Source of the DNA: Nocardioides luteus
GTDB taxonomy: Bacteria > Actinomycetota > Actinomycetes > Propionibacteriales > Nocardioidaceae
Length of the DNA stretch: 36,107 nucleotides
Direction: 5' to 3'
NCBI RefSeq assembly: GCF_000960475.2
Contig: NZ_JZDQ02000052.1
Location: 1-36,107, forward strand
Under the pieces are notes generated by a model. It was not told where the DNA came from. It did not search any database and worked only from the letters and a program-made list of their open reading frames with translations. A program made the position numbers and the translations under genes. Of this stretch, positions 17,850 to 25,330 are shown in pieces. How positions within the stretch are numbered: position 1 is the first letter of the stretch; each line of letters begins with the position of its first letter.

Positions 17850-18842
17850 ATGAGCCGCGTACCCGAACCCGAGAACACCCCTGAAGGCCCGGCCTATGAG
17901 GGCCGCCTGCTCGCCCGCCCCGACGAGGAGGTGGTCGACCAGGGTGCCGGCTTCGACATCTCGACGCTGCTGACCCGCCGCCGGGTGCTCGGGCTCGTCG
18001 GGGTCGGCGTCGGGGCCGCCGCCCTGGCCGCTTGCGGGGCGTCCGGCTCGTCCGGCTCGTCCGGCTCTTCCGGCTCCTCGGGCGGCTCCTCGGGCGGCTC
18101 CGCGTCGAACGCGTCCACGACCGCGGACGGCGAGATCCCGCAGGAGACCAACGGCCCCTACCCGGCCGACGGCACCAACGGCACGAACGTGCTGACCGAG
18201 TCCGGGATCGTACGCAGCGACATCACCTCCAGCCTCGACGGCGGCACCACCGTCGACGGTGTGCCGCTCGAGTTCACCTTCACCGTGACCGACATGACCA
18301 ACGACAACGCGCCCTTCGAGGGAGTCGCGGTCTACCTGTGGCAGTGCGACGCCGCAGGTCTCTACTCGATGTACTCCGAGGGCGTCGAGGACGAGACGTA
18401 CCTTCGCGGCGTCCAGGTCGCCGACGCCAAGGGTCAGGTGACGTTCAAGACGATCGTGCCGGGCTGCTACACCGGTCGCTGGACCCACATGCACTTCGAG
18501 GTCTACCCCGACGCCGACTCGGCGACGACCGGCGACAACGCCATCGCGACCTCGCAGGTCGCCTTCCCCGAGAAGATGCTCAACAAGGTCTACGAGCTCG
18601 ACACCTACGCGGGCTCGGCCGACAACCTCACCCAGGTCACCCTCGAGAACGACAACGTCTTCAGCGACGGCTACGAGCTCGAGATGGGCAAGTTCAGCGG
18701 CAGCCCGAGCGCCAGTTACAAGGGCTCGCTCGCCGTCGCCGTCGACACCACCACCGAGGCCTCCATGGGCGGCGCGCCGGGCGGCGGCACCCCGCCCGAG
18801 GGTGGTGACGGTGGCACCCCGCCGGAGCCCCCGACCGAGTAA
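17850..18842 (+). CDS. Tat-exported intradiol-dioxygenase-like lipoprotein
   Basis: A 330-residue protein. A 42-residue cytoplasmic N-terminal extension precedes RRR (43-45), a hydrophobic core and lipobox LAAC (59-62), so it should be exported folded by Tat and lipidated at C62. A Ser/Gly linker (about 64-84) built from 9-base DNA repeats leads into an intradiol ring-cleavage dioxygenase domain. All four Fe(III) ligands of protocatechuate 3,4-dioxygenase appear to be present: Y172 in GLYSMY, Y207 in PGCYTGR, and H213 and H215 in WTHMHF; R210 is also kept. A Pro/Gly-rich tail ends the chain. The substrate at the cell surface is unknown; catechols or aromatic siderophore-like compounds are possible. 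It is the first gene of an operon with tatA, tatC and a tatB-like gene, 30 bases ahead. Confidence 0.88.
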   Translation: MSRVPEPENTPEGPAYEGRLLARPDEEVVDQGAGFDISTLLTRRRVLGLVGVGVGAAALAACGASGSSGSSGSSGSSGGSSGGSASNASTTADGEIPQETNGPYPADGTNGTNVLTESGIVRSDITSSLDGGTTVDGVPLEFTFTVTDMTNDNAPFEGVAVYLWQCDAAGLYSMYSEGVEDETYLRGVQVADAKGQVTFKTIVPGCYTGRWTHMHFEVYPDADSATTGDNAIATSQVAFPEKMLNKVYELDTYAGSADNLTQVTLENDNVFSDGYELEMGKFSGSPSASYKGSLAVAVDTTTEASMGGAPGGGTPPEGGDGGTPPEPPTE

Positions 18843-18872
18843 CCCGTCCAGACCATCATCCAGGAGATCATC

Positions 18873-19076
18873 ATGTTGCAGAACCTCACGGGCTGGCACG
18901 CCCTCGTCATCCTCGCCATCATCCTGCTCGTCTTCGGCTCGGCGAAGCTGCCAGCCCTCGCCCGCAGCGTCGGCCAGTCCGTACGCATCCTCAAGGACGA
19001 GACCCACGACGCCGCGGCCGCCGCCGAGCCGCAGCCCGCGACCGTCGAGGCCGTGGCCGACCGCAGGGCGTCATGA
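18873..19076 (+). CDS. tatA: Sec-independent translocase subunit TatA
   Basis: A 67-residue protein with the TatA plan: a short periplasmic N terminus, one helix (about 9-21, ALVILAIILLVFG), the hinge FGSAKLPALARS and an amphipathic helix (VGQSVRILKDE), then an Ala/Glu tail. Many copies form the Tat pore. Ribosome site CAGGAG lies eight bases upstream. The stop overlaps the tatC start (ATGA). Its neighbours are a Tat substrate upstream and tatC downstream. Confidence 0.92.
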   Translation: MLQNLTGWHALVILAIILLVFGSAKLPALARSVGQSVRILKDETHDAAAAAEPQPATVEAVADRRAS

Positions 19077-19828
19077 CCACCGCCACCGTCGCGCGGGGGA
19101 CCATGCCCGTCGCCGGCCACCTGCGCGAGGCGAGCAGGCGTGGGACCCGTGCGGTGGTGGCCCTCCTCATCGGGGTGGCCGTCGGCTTCTGGCTCTCCGA
19201 CCAGATCCTGGAGGTCCTGCGCTCCCCGATCGAGCAGATCGCGCAGTCGCAGGACGCCAGCCTCAACTACGACACGGTGACCGGCGCCTTCGACCTCAAG
19301 CTCAAGATCGCGCTCTTCGCCGGCGTGATCGGTTCCAGCCCGGTGTGGCTGGCCGAGCTCTTCGGGTACGCCACCCCGGGGCTGACCCGCCGGGAGCGCC
19401 GCTACACCGTCGGGTTCCTCGCGGCCGCGATCCCGCTGTTCGCCGCGGGCTGCGCGTTCGGGTTCCTGCTCTTCCCGCACATGGTCGAGATGCTCGCCGG
19501 CTTCTCCTCGACCGAGGACAGCACCATCCTCAACGCCGGCTACTACGTCGACTTCGTGATGAAGATGGTCCTCGCCATCGGAGTCGCGTTCGTGCTGCCG
19601 GTCTTCGTGGTCGTGCTCAACCTGCTCGGCCTGCTCCCCTCGCAGACGCTGTGGCGCAGCTGGCGCGCCATCGTGGTCGTCATCGTCCTGTTCAGCGCGC
19701 TGGTGACGCCGGCCGCCGACGTCCTGTCGATGTTCCTCGTCGCAGCGCCGATGGCAGGCCTGTTCACCGCCGCCGTCATCATCACCCACCTCCACGACCG
19801 TAGGAAGGCCCCGCCGTGTTCGGCCTGA
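19073..19828 (+). CDS. tatC: Sec-independent translocase subunit TatC
   Basis: A 251-residue six-helix membrane protein, the receptor for twin-arginine signal peptides. Typical blocks: MPVAGHLREASRR at the N terminus (usual form is HLxELRxR, so Leu is Ala here), FGYATPGLTRRERRYTVGF, and a late LVTPAADVLSMFLVAAPM. The usual actinobacterial genome carries its main tatAC pair with pafBC and a helicase gene. This copy instead follows a Tat substrate gene and overlaps a tatB-like gene by 13 bases, so it may be an additional, dedicated set. Confidence 0.92.
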   Translation: MTTATVARGTMPVAGHLREASRRGTRAVVALLIGVAVGFWLSDQILEVLRSPIEQIAQSQDASLNYDTVTGAFDLKLKIALFAGVIGSSPVWLAELFGYATPGLTRRERRYTVGFLAAAIPLFAAGCAFGFLLFPHMVEMLAGFSSTEDSTILNAGYYVDFVMKMVLAIGVAFVLPVFVVVLNLLGLLPSQTLWRSWRAIVVVIVLFSALVTPAADVLSMFLVAAPMAGLFTAAVIITHLHDRRKAPPCSA

Positions 19829-20343
19829 GCATTGAGAAGCTGTTCCTCGTCGCGGTCATCGCGGGCCTCGTGATCGGCCCACAGCGGCTGCCGATCCACG
19901 CCCACCGCCTCGCCGAGCTGATCCGTTCCTTCCGGGGCTTCGTCGAAGCCGCCAAGGCCCGGGCGGCGACCGAGATCGGCATCTCGCATGCGGAGCTGGA
20001 AGCCTTGGACGTACGCCGCTACGACCCGCGCCGCGTCGTCCGGGAAGCGCTCGCCGACACCCCGGCCGCGGCTGCCGAGCCCACCGACGACCCCGAGGCG
20101 CGAGCCCGGTCGGTGGTCGAGGAGGCAAGCCGCGTACGTCCCGGCCAGAAGTACCTCGTCACCGGCGGCTCCGCCCACCCCCGCCGCATCCTGATCGCGT
20201 CGCTGCCGGAGGACGACCCTCGCCGCCTGGCCGCGTACATCCCACCTCCGGGCGCCGACGACGAGACCGAGCTCCTCCTGACGGAGGTCAGCAACCTCCT
20301 CCAAGAGTCCCGACCCGCCGACTCGGCGCATTTGTCCCGCTGA
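19816..20343 (+). CDS. tatB: TatB-like translocase subunit
   Basis: A 175-residue protein starting at GTG 19816 inside the tatC gene. The N-terminal helix FGLSIEKLFLVAVIAGLVIG and the hinge GPQRLP (usually GPERLP) fit TatB, followed by an amphipathic helix (LAELIRSFRGFVEAAKARAA) and a long charged, Ala/Pro-rich tail. TatB passes substrates from TatC to TatA. The last eight residues and the stop codon lie in a 23-bp intergenic repeat (20316-20338), so the C terminus seems to have been captured from a repeat element. Confidence 0.85.
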   Translation: MFGLSIEKLFLVAVIAGLVIGPQRLPIHAHRLAELIRSFRGFVEAAKARAATEIGISHAELEALDVRRYDPRRVVREALADTPAAAAEPTDDPEARARSVVEEASRVRPGQKYLVTGGSAHPRRILIASLPEDDPRRLAAYIPPPGADDETELLLTEVSNLLQESRPADSAHLSR

Positions 20344-20431
20344 CCCGCCGAGTCGGCGCAACTGTCCCAGGTGTGCGGGACAGATGCGCCGACTCGGCGT
20401 GAATCTATGGGGCAGACGCGCCGGGTCGGCG
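20316..20431. repeat. Cluster of four 23-bp palindrome-forming repeats
   Basis: Four copies of a 23-bp element, consensus CGCCGASTCGGCGCA followed by NTTGTCCC-like sequence, occur at 20316-20338 and 20346-20368 (forward) and 20377-20399 and 20409-20431 (inverted; the last has 4 differences). Copies two and three make a hairpin with 22 of 23 bases paired and an 8-base loop. Each element contains its own CGCCGASTCGGCG near-palindrome. The first copy is inside the tatB-like coding end. Confidence 0.85.
20346..20399. terminator. Long hairpin between convergent genes
   Basis: A 23-bp stem with one mismatch and loop AGGTGTGC lies between the tatB-like gene and the converging acyl-CoA ligase gene, and probably ends both transcripts. 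It is built from two of the repeats described for this region. Confidence 0.6.
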
Positions 20432-20433
20432 GA

Positions 20434-21975
20434 TCAGTTGACCTTGCGGTCGCGGTCGCCCCAGTAGGGCTCGCGGAGCTTGAACTTCTGCAGCTTGCCG
20501 GTCGCCGTACGGGCGAGGGAGTCGCGGAACTCGACGACGGTCGGCGCCTTGTAGCCGGCGGCGCGTTCCTTGCACCAGGCGATCAGCTCCTCCTGGGTCG
20601 CCTCCGCGCCCTCGGCGAGGACGACGAGGGCGAGGATGGTCTCACCCCACTTCTCGCTGGGGATGCCGATGACGGCCACCTCGGCGACCGAGGGGTGCAG
20701 GAAGAGGACGTCCTCGACCTCGGCGCTCGAGACGTTCTCGCCGCCGGTGATGATGACGTCCTTGATCCGGTCGGAGATGGTGAGGTAGCCGTCGTCGCCG
20801 ATGCTGCCGCCGTCGCCGGTGTGGAACCACCCGTCGGCCAGCGCCTTCTCGGTCTCCTCCGGCTTCTCCCAGTAGCCCTCGAGCACCACGTTGGAGCGGG
20901 CCAGGACCTCCTTGTCGGGCGAGATGTCGAGGCTCACCCCGATCGCGGGCGCACCGGCGCGGGTGAGCTTCGCGGCGCGCTCCATCGGGTCGAGGTCGTC
21001 CCACTCGGCGCGGGTGCGGTTGATGGTCAGCAGCGGCGAGGTCTCGGTGAGGCCGTAGATCTGGATGAACTCCCAGCCGAGTTCCTCCTGGACGCGGACG
21101 ACCGTCTTCGTGGGCGGCGGGGCACCGGCCATGATGATCCGCACCCGGTCGCGCCCCGGGATCTCGCCCTCGGTCTCCTGCCACTGCGGCAGCGCGTCGA
21201 GCACGGCCGCCGCCACCGCGGGAGCGGCGCACATGTAGCTGACCCCGTGGTCGCGTACGCGGCGCAGGATCTCCATCCCGTCGACCTTGCGCAGCACGAT
21301 GTGCTTGATGCCGAGGCCGGTCGCGGCGAACGGCATGCCCCAGCCGTTGGCGTGGAACATCGGCAGCGTGTGCAGGTAGACGTCACGGTCGGTCAGCCCG
21401 GCGTGGAGCCCGAAGGTCAGCGCGTTGGTCCAGATGTTGCGGTGGGTGATCTGCACGCCCTTGGGCCGGGCGGTGGTGCCGGAGGTGTAGTTGATCGTCG
21501 CGGTCGCGTTCTCGTCGGGCTCCCACGGCGTCGGCTCGACGCCCTCGGCGGCGTAGAGGTTGGCGTCGTCGCCGAGCACGAACCGGTGCTTGGCGGTCAC
21601 GTCCTTCAGCGCTTCGTCGACCTCCGGGTCGACCCAGAGCACCGAGGCGCCGGACTGCTCCACGATGTAGGAGACCTCGTCGGGCCGGAGCCGGAAGTTG
21701 ACGGGCACCAAGATGCGGCCGTAGCCGGCGACGCCGTAGAAGGCGGTCAGCAGCCGGGCGGAGTTGTGGGAGACGATCGCGACCCGCTCCCCCACGCCGA
21801 TGCCGAGCTCGTCGAGCTTCGCTGCCATCCGCTTCGCGAGCGACTTCATCTCGGCGTACGTCACCTCCCCGAGGGACGCGGCCGGCTGGTCAGGCTCGTC
21901 GACGACGCCCACCCGCTCGCCGTAGACGGATGCGGCACGGTCGATGAAGTCGTTGACGCTGAACGGGACGAACAC
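20434..21975 (-). CDS. Acyl-CoA synthetase (AMP-forming, FadD-like)
   Basis: A 513-residue adenylate-forming enzyme that activates a carboxylic acid to its AMP ester and then to a CoA thioester. Motifs: the P-loop INYTSGTTARPKG (A3), QIYGLTETSPL (A5), the GWFHTGDGG Asp block, SDRIKDVIITGGENVSS hinge (A8) and the C-terminal ARTATGKLQK with the catalytic lysine (A10). The chain length of its acid is not readable; medium- or long-chain fatty acids are usual. The GTG at 21975 has GGAGG eight bases upstream and gives MFVPFSVNDFI; a TTG at 21996 is the weaker option. Single gene, convergent with the Tat operon. Confidence 0.9.
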   Translation of the reverse strand: MFVPFSVNDFIDRAASVYGERVGVVDEPDQPAASLGEVTYAEMKSLAKRMAAKLDELGIGVGERVAIVSHNSARLLTAFYGVAGYGRILVPVNFRLRPDEVSYIVEQSGASVLWVDPEVDEALKDVTAKHRFVLGDDANLYAAEGVEPTPWEPDENATATINYTSGTTARPKGVQITHRNIWTNALTFGLHAGLTDRDVYLHTLPMFHANGWGMPFAATGLGIKHIVLRKVDGMEILRRVRDHGVSYMCAAPAVAAAVLDALPQWQETEGEIPGRDRVRIIMAGAPPPTKTVVRVQEELGWEFIQIYGLTETSPLLTINRTRAEWDDLDPMERAAKLTRAGAPAIGVSLDISPDKEVLARSNVVLEGYWEKPEETEKALADGWFHTGDGGSIGDDGYLTISDRIKDVIITGGENVSSAEVEDVLFLHPSVAEVAVIGIPSEKWGETILALVVLAEGAEATQEELIAWCKERAAGYKAPTVVEFRDSLARTATGKLQKFKLREPYWGDRDRKVN

Positions 21976-22018
21976 GGGCGTTACCTCCAGGTGCAAGTGG
22001 TGACCCGGATCACTGTAT

Positions 22019-22038
22019 CCATGAGAGGTCTCTCATGG
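22019..22038. promoter_or_regulatory. Palindrome CCATGAGAG-GT-CTCTCATGG, candidate operator
   Basis: Perfect 9-bp arms with a 2-base centre, lying between the divergent acyl-CoA ligase gene and the small acidic protein / two-component operon. The core ATGAGAG-NN-CTCTCAT recurs at 25753-25768 upstream of the other acidic protein gene. Confidence 0.6.
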
Positions 22039-22079
22039 ACCCCCACATCGGACAGGTGGTCAGGCACTATCGGAGGGTC

Positions 22080-22346
22080 ATGTCCCGCACCCTGAAAATC
22101 GTCCTGCCGCTGGTCGTCCTGGTGGCGGTCGGCGTCTACCTGGCCGGCTCCTTCGCGGGCGCCTCCGAGAACGACCCGCCGCCGCGCGAGCCCGTCGTGC
22201 TGCCCTCGCAGTCTGTTTCGCCGTCCTCGCCGACCACCGGATCGTCCCCGAGCACGGATCCCTCGGGTGTCCCGGTCGTCACCCCTGGTCCCGTCGACGA
22301 TGATGATGACGACGATGACCACGACGACCGCCATGACGACGACTGA
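22080..22346 (+). CDS. Small single-pass membrane protein with Asp/His tail
   Basis: An 88-residue protein with a hydrophobic segment at about 5-25 (either signal anchor or uncleaved signal), a Ser/Pro/Thr-rich extracytoplasmic stalk and a terminal run of eight Asp followed by HDDRHDDD. The tail is likely to bind divalent cations; this is inferred from charge only. The ATG at 22080 has CGGAGG just upstream. It overlaps the histidine kinase gene by 14 bases and so should be an accessory or sensor component of that system. No PepSY or other known domain is visible. Confidence 0.75.
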   Translation: MSRTLKIVLPLVVLVAVGVYLAGSFAGASENDPPPREPVVLPSQSVSPSSPTTGSSPSTDPSGVPVVTPGPVDDDDDDDDHDDRHDDD

Positions 22347-23775
22347 CCCACGCCGCCGGGGGCTATCCGTACGCGCCCGGATCACCGCCTCGGTCGCCCT
22401 CCTGGTCACCCTCGCCCTGGCCGGCGCGGGGCTCATCGTCTACGCCGTCGAGCTCGGCCGGGTCGATGCCGCGACCACGCGCGAGATGGAGCAGGAGCTC
22501 GACGAGTTCTCCCGGCTCCGCACCGAGGGCATCGACCCCGAGACCAGGGCCCCGTACGACGTGGAGGGACTGCTGCGGACGTTCCTGAGCCGCAACGTGC
22601 CCGACGACGACGAGCTCTTGGTCGCCTGGGTCGACGGCCGGCCGCGCGCGCACTTCCCCGAGGACCCGCTGGTCTCCACGGCGCGGTTCAGCGCCGCCGT
22701 CGCCGACCTGGTCGTCGACGGTGGGACGACGTACCTCGACACCGCCGACGGCGAGGTACGCATCACCAGCCAGCCGGTGCGCCAGGACACCGCCACGGGC
22801 ACCACCGAGGGTGCCCTCCTGGTCGTCTCCTACCTCGACGAGGACCGCTCCGAGCTGCGCAGCACGATGCGGACCTACACGATCGTGGCCGGACTCCTCG
22901 CCCTGCTCGTCACCCTGGTCGCGGCCTGGCAGTCAGGGCGGCTGCTGGCGCCGCTGACCCGGCTGCGGCAGGCCACCGGCGCGATCGGCGCCACCGACCT
23001 CTCCGCCCGCCTGCCCGAGTCGGGCAACGACGACATCTCGGCCCTGACCAGGAACTTCAACGACATGCTGGCCCGCCTGGAGCAGGCGTTCACCGACCAG
23101 CGGCAGTTCCTCGACGACGCCGGTCACGAGCTGCGTACGCCGCTGACCATCATCGGCGGCCACCTCGAGCTCCTCGACGAGTCCGACCCGGCCGAGGTCG
23201 AGCAGACCCGGCGGCTGGCGCTCGACGAGATCGACCGGATGAGCCGGCTGGTCGGCGACCTGATCCTGCTGGCCAAGCACGACCGCCCCGACTTCCTCAC
23301 CCTGGAGGAGGTCGACGTCGACACCCTCACCGAGGACATCCTCGCCAAGGCGAGTGCGCTCGCCGACCGCGACTGGCACCTCGACGCGGCCACGCCCGGC
23401 ACCTGGCGCCTCGACCCGCAGCGGGTCACCCAGGCGATGCTGCAGCTGTGCGACAACGCGGTCGGCCACACCGCGCCCGGCGACCGGATCGCGGTCGGCT
23501 CGGCGACCGTCGACGGCGCCCTGCGGCTGTGGGTGCGCGACACCGGGCCCGGCGTACCCGCCGAGGACCGCGACCGGATCTTCGAGCGGTTCGCGCGCGG
23601 CACCGAGACCGGCTCGGGCGAGCGGCCCGGGCTCGGCCTCGGGCTGGCCATCGTCTCCGCCATCGCCACCGCCCACGGCGGCACCGTCGGCGTCGAGGAC
23701 GCGACGCCGACCGGCGCCCGCTTCACCATCACCCTGCCGGCACGCACCGAAGGAGAGGCATGGCCCGCATCCTGA
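22333..23775 (+). CDS. Two-component sensor histidine kinase
   Basis: A 480-residue membrane kinase: TM1 about 17-39, an extracytoplasmic sensor of about 140 residues, TM2 181-203, HAMP, HisKA with phospho-acceptor H265 (DDAGHELRTPL), then HATPase with N box QLCDNAVGHT, G1 DTGPGVPAEDRDRIFERF and G2 GLGLGLAIV. It phosphorylates the regulator encoded next. The signal is unknown. The ATG at 22333 lies in the Asp-codon repeat of the preceding gene, where in-frame ATGs at 22300, 22303, 22306 and 22315 are also possible starts. Its stop overlaps the regulator gene by 16 bases. Confidence 0.9.
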   Translation: MTTTDPRRRGLSVRARITASVALLVTLALAGAGLIVYAVELGRVDAATTREMEQELDEFSRLRTEGIDPETRAPYDVEGLLRTFLSRNVPDDDELLVAWVDGRPRAHFPEDPLVSTARFSAAVADLVVDGGTTYLDTADGEVRITSQPVRQDTATGTTEGALLVVSYLDEDRSELRSTMRTYTIVAGLLALLVTLVAAWQSGRLLAPLTRLRQATGAIGATDLSARLPESGNDDISALTRNFNDMLARLEQAFTDQRQFLDDAGHELRTPLTIIGGHLELLDESDPAEVEQTRRLALDEIDRMSRLVGDLILLAKHDRPDFLTLEEVDVDTLTEDILAKASALADRDWHLDAATPGTWRLDPQRVTQAMLQLCDNAVGHTAPGDRIAVGSATVDGALRLWVRDTGPGVPAEDRDRIFERFARGTETGSGERPGLGLGLAIVSAIATAHGGTVGVEDATPTGARFTITLPARTEGEAWPAS

Positions 23776-24425
23776 TCGTCGAGGACGAGGACCGCATCGC
23801 GGCGTTCCTCGCCAAGGGCCTCGGCGCCGACGGCCACCAGGTCAGCACCGTCGCTGACGGGCTCGAAGGACTCGAGGAGGCGCTCAGCGGCGCCTTCGAC
23901 CTGATGGTGCTCGACATCGGCCTCCCGACCATCGACGGCTTCGAGGTGCTCGACCAGCTCCGCGCCCAGGGTTCCCGGATGCCGGTGGTCGTACTGACCG
24001 CCCGCGACTCGGTGCACGACACCGTCTCCGCGCTCGAGGGCGGCGCCGACGACTACCTGGCCAAGCCGTTCCGCTTCGCCGAGCTGCGGGCCCGGATCAA
24101 CGTACGCCTGCGGCAGCAGGACAACACCGACGCCGAGGTCGGCGAGCTCCGCTCGGGTTCGGTGGGCCTGGACCTGCGTACGCGGCGGCTGCGGGTCGAC
24201 GGACGCGAGACCGACCTCTCCGCCCGCGAGTTCGCGCTGGCCGAGGTGCTGCTGCGGCATCCGGGACAGGTGCTCTCCCGCGCCCAACTGCTCGACCTGG
24301 CCTGGGGCATGGACTTCGACCCCGGCTCCAACGTCGTCGACGTCTACGTCGGCTACCTGCGCAAGAAGCTCGGCTCGGCCCGGGTCGAGACCGTCCGCGG
24401 CATGGGCTACCGCTTCCAGCCCTGA
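23760..24425 (+). CDS. OmpR/PhoB-family response regulator
   Basis: A 221-residue regulator. The receiver domain has the acid pocket at E8-D9-E10, phospho-acceptor D52 (MVLDIGLP), T80 and K102 (LAKPF). A winged-helix DNA-binding domain of the OmpR type follows from about 125, ending YLRKKLGSARVETVRGMGYRF. Ribosome site AGGAGAGG lies just ahead of the ATG at 23760. Partner of the kinase encoded just before. OmpR-type regulators bind half-sites about 11 bp apart, and such a pattern occurs at 25732-25757 ahead of the neighbouring acidic-protein gene. Confidence 0.92.
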   Translation: MARILIVEDEDRIAAFLAKGLGADGHQVSTVADGLEGLEEALSGAFDLMVLDIGLPTIDGFEVLDQLRAQGSRMPVVVLTARDSVHDTVSALEGGADDYLAKPFRFAELRARINVRLRQQDNTDAEVGELRSGSVGLDLRTRRLRVDGRETDLSAREFALAEVLLRHPGQVLSRAQLLDLAWGMDFDPGSNVVDVYVGYLRKKLGSARVETVRGMGYRFQP

Positions 24426-24447
24426 CCCGGGCCTGCGCCGGCTCGGG
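24426..24447. terminator. Hairpin between regulator and kinase genes
   Basis: CCCGGGCC (24426-24433) pairs with GGCTCGGG (24440-24447), with one G-U pair, over a 6-base loop. It fills the 24-base gap between the convergent response regulator and Ser/Thr kinase genes. Confidence 0.5.
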
Positions 24448-24449
24448 GA

Positions 24450-25322
24450 TCAGCTGATCCGCAGCCCGCCCAGCGAGGCGCGCGGAAGCCGCTCGAGCGC
24501 GGGCGAGACCGTCTCGGCGATCTCGCCCGGCGCGGGGCGGTCACCGGCATCGGGGGCGAGGCACGCGTCGATGACCTTGACGATCTCGGGCGGCGTACGT
24601 CTGGGGAGGGCGGCGGGGCGGGAGACGAGCTGGGGGTAGCGCTCGGTGCGGTCCGCGGCAGAAGGGTCGCCATGAGGGAAGGGGCGTTCGCCGGTGACGG
24701 CGTGGAAGAGGGTCGCGCCGAGGGCCCAGACGTCGGAGGCGTTGCCGACCTCGCCGCGCTCGCCGGGCAGGCACTGCTCGGGGGCCATGTAGGCGTCGGT
24801 CCCGATCTCGTGGCGGAGCGCAGCGGCCGCAGCGGCGGGCCGGGCCACGGAGAGGTCGATCAGCCGGGCCGGCGAGCCCATGATCAGGTTGCTCGGCTTG
24901 ATGTCGAGGTGCACCCAGCCGGAGCGGCGCAGGTAGTGCAGAGCCGAGGCGAGGTCGAGCGCCAGCGGCAGGTACTGCTGCTCCGAGAGGCGCCCGTGGC
25001 GGCGGATCAGGGTCGAGAGCCGCGGGCCCTCGACGTGCTCCATCACGACGTACGGGCGCTCGCCGTCGAGGTCCTCGCGCAGACCGCGGACGAGGACGGG
25101 ATGCTTCAGCTTCGTCAGCGCGTCGGTCTCGCGCCGCAGCGCGTTGCGGCTGGTCTCGCTGCCGACCAGCCCCGGTCGCAGCACCTTGGCCACGACCGGA
25201 CCGTAGGTGACCTCGTCGAAGGCCAGGAAGGCCTCGTACGACGAGCCGCCCCCGAGCAGCCGCATCGCGGTCAGCTCGGGGGTGATCGCGTCACCCTGGA
25301 CGATGCCCCAGGTGTCGGTCAT
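24450..25322 (-). CDS. Soluble serine/threonine protein kinase
   Basis: A 290-residue protein that is almost all kinase domain. Glycine loop GGGSSYEAF (24-32), lysine K46 in VAKVL, helix C Glu E65, hinge VVMEHVEGP, catalytic loop HLDIKPSN (138-145), and a DLS triplet (156-158) replacing DFG with the metal-binding Asp kept; GTDAYMAPEQ marks the P+1 region. All residues needed for activity appear present. Unlike PknA/PknB types it lacks a transmembrane helix and sensor domain. It is 8 bases downstream of the secreted acidic protein gene, so the two form an operon. The target is unknown; the convergent two-component system or an envelope process is possible. Confidence 0.88.
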   Translation of the reverse strand: MTDTWGIVQGDAITPELTAMRLLGGGSSYEAFLAFDEVTYGPVVAKVLRPGLVGSETSRNALRRETDALTKLKHPVLVRGLREDLDGERPYVVMEHVEGPRLSTLIRRHGRLSEQQYLPLALDLASALHYLRRSGWVHLDIKPSNLIMGSPARLIDLSVARPAAAAAALRHEIGTDAYMAPEQCLPGERGEVGNASDVWALGATLFHAVTGERPFPHGDPSAADRTERYPQLVSRPAALPRRTPPEIVKVIDACLAPDAGDRPAPGEIAETVSPALERLPRASLGGLRIS

Positions 25323-25330
25323 CGTGTAGC

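Noticed and set aside
18045..18105. Short tandem repeats (TCCGGCTCG type) as a possible repeat element
   Set aside because: They encode a Ser/Gly linker after the lipobox of the dioxygenase and need no other explanation.
22080..22346. PepSY-type accessory protein of the two-component system
   Set aside because: No PepSY fold pattern; only one helix, a Ser/Pro stalk and an Asp/His tail.
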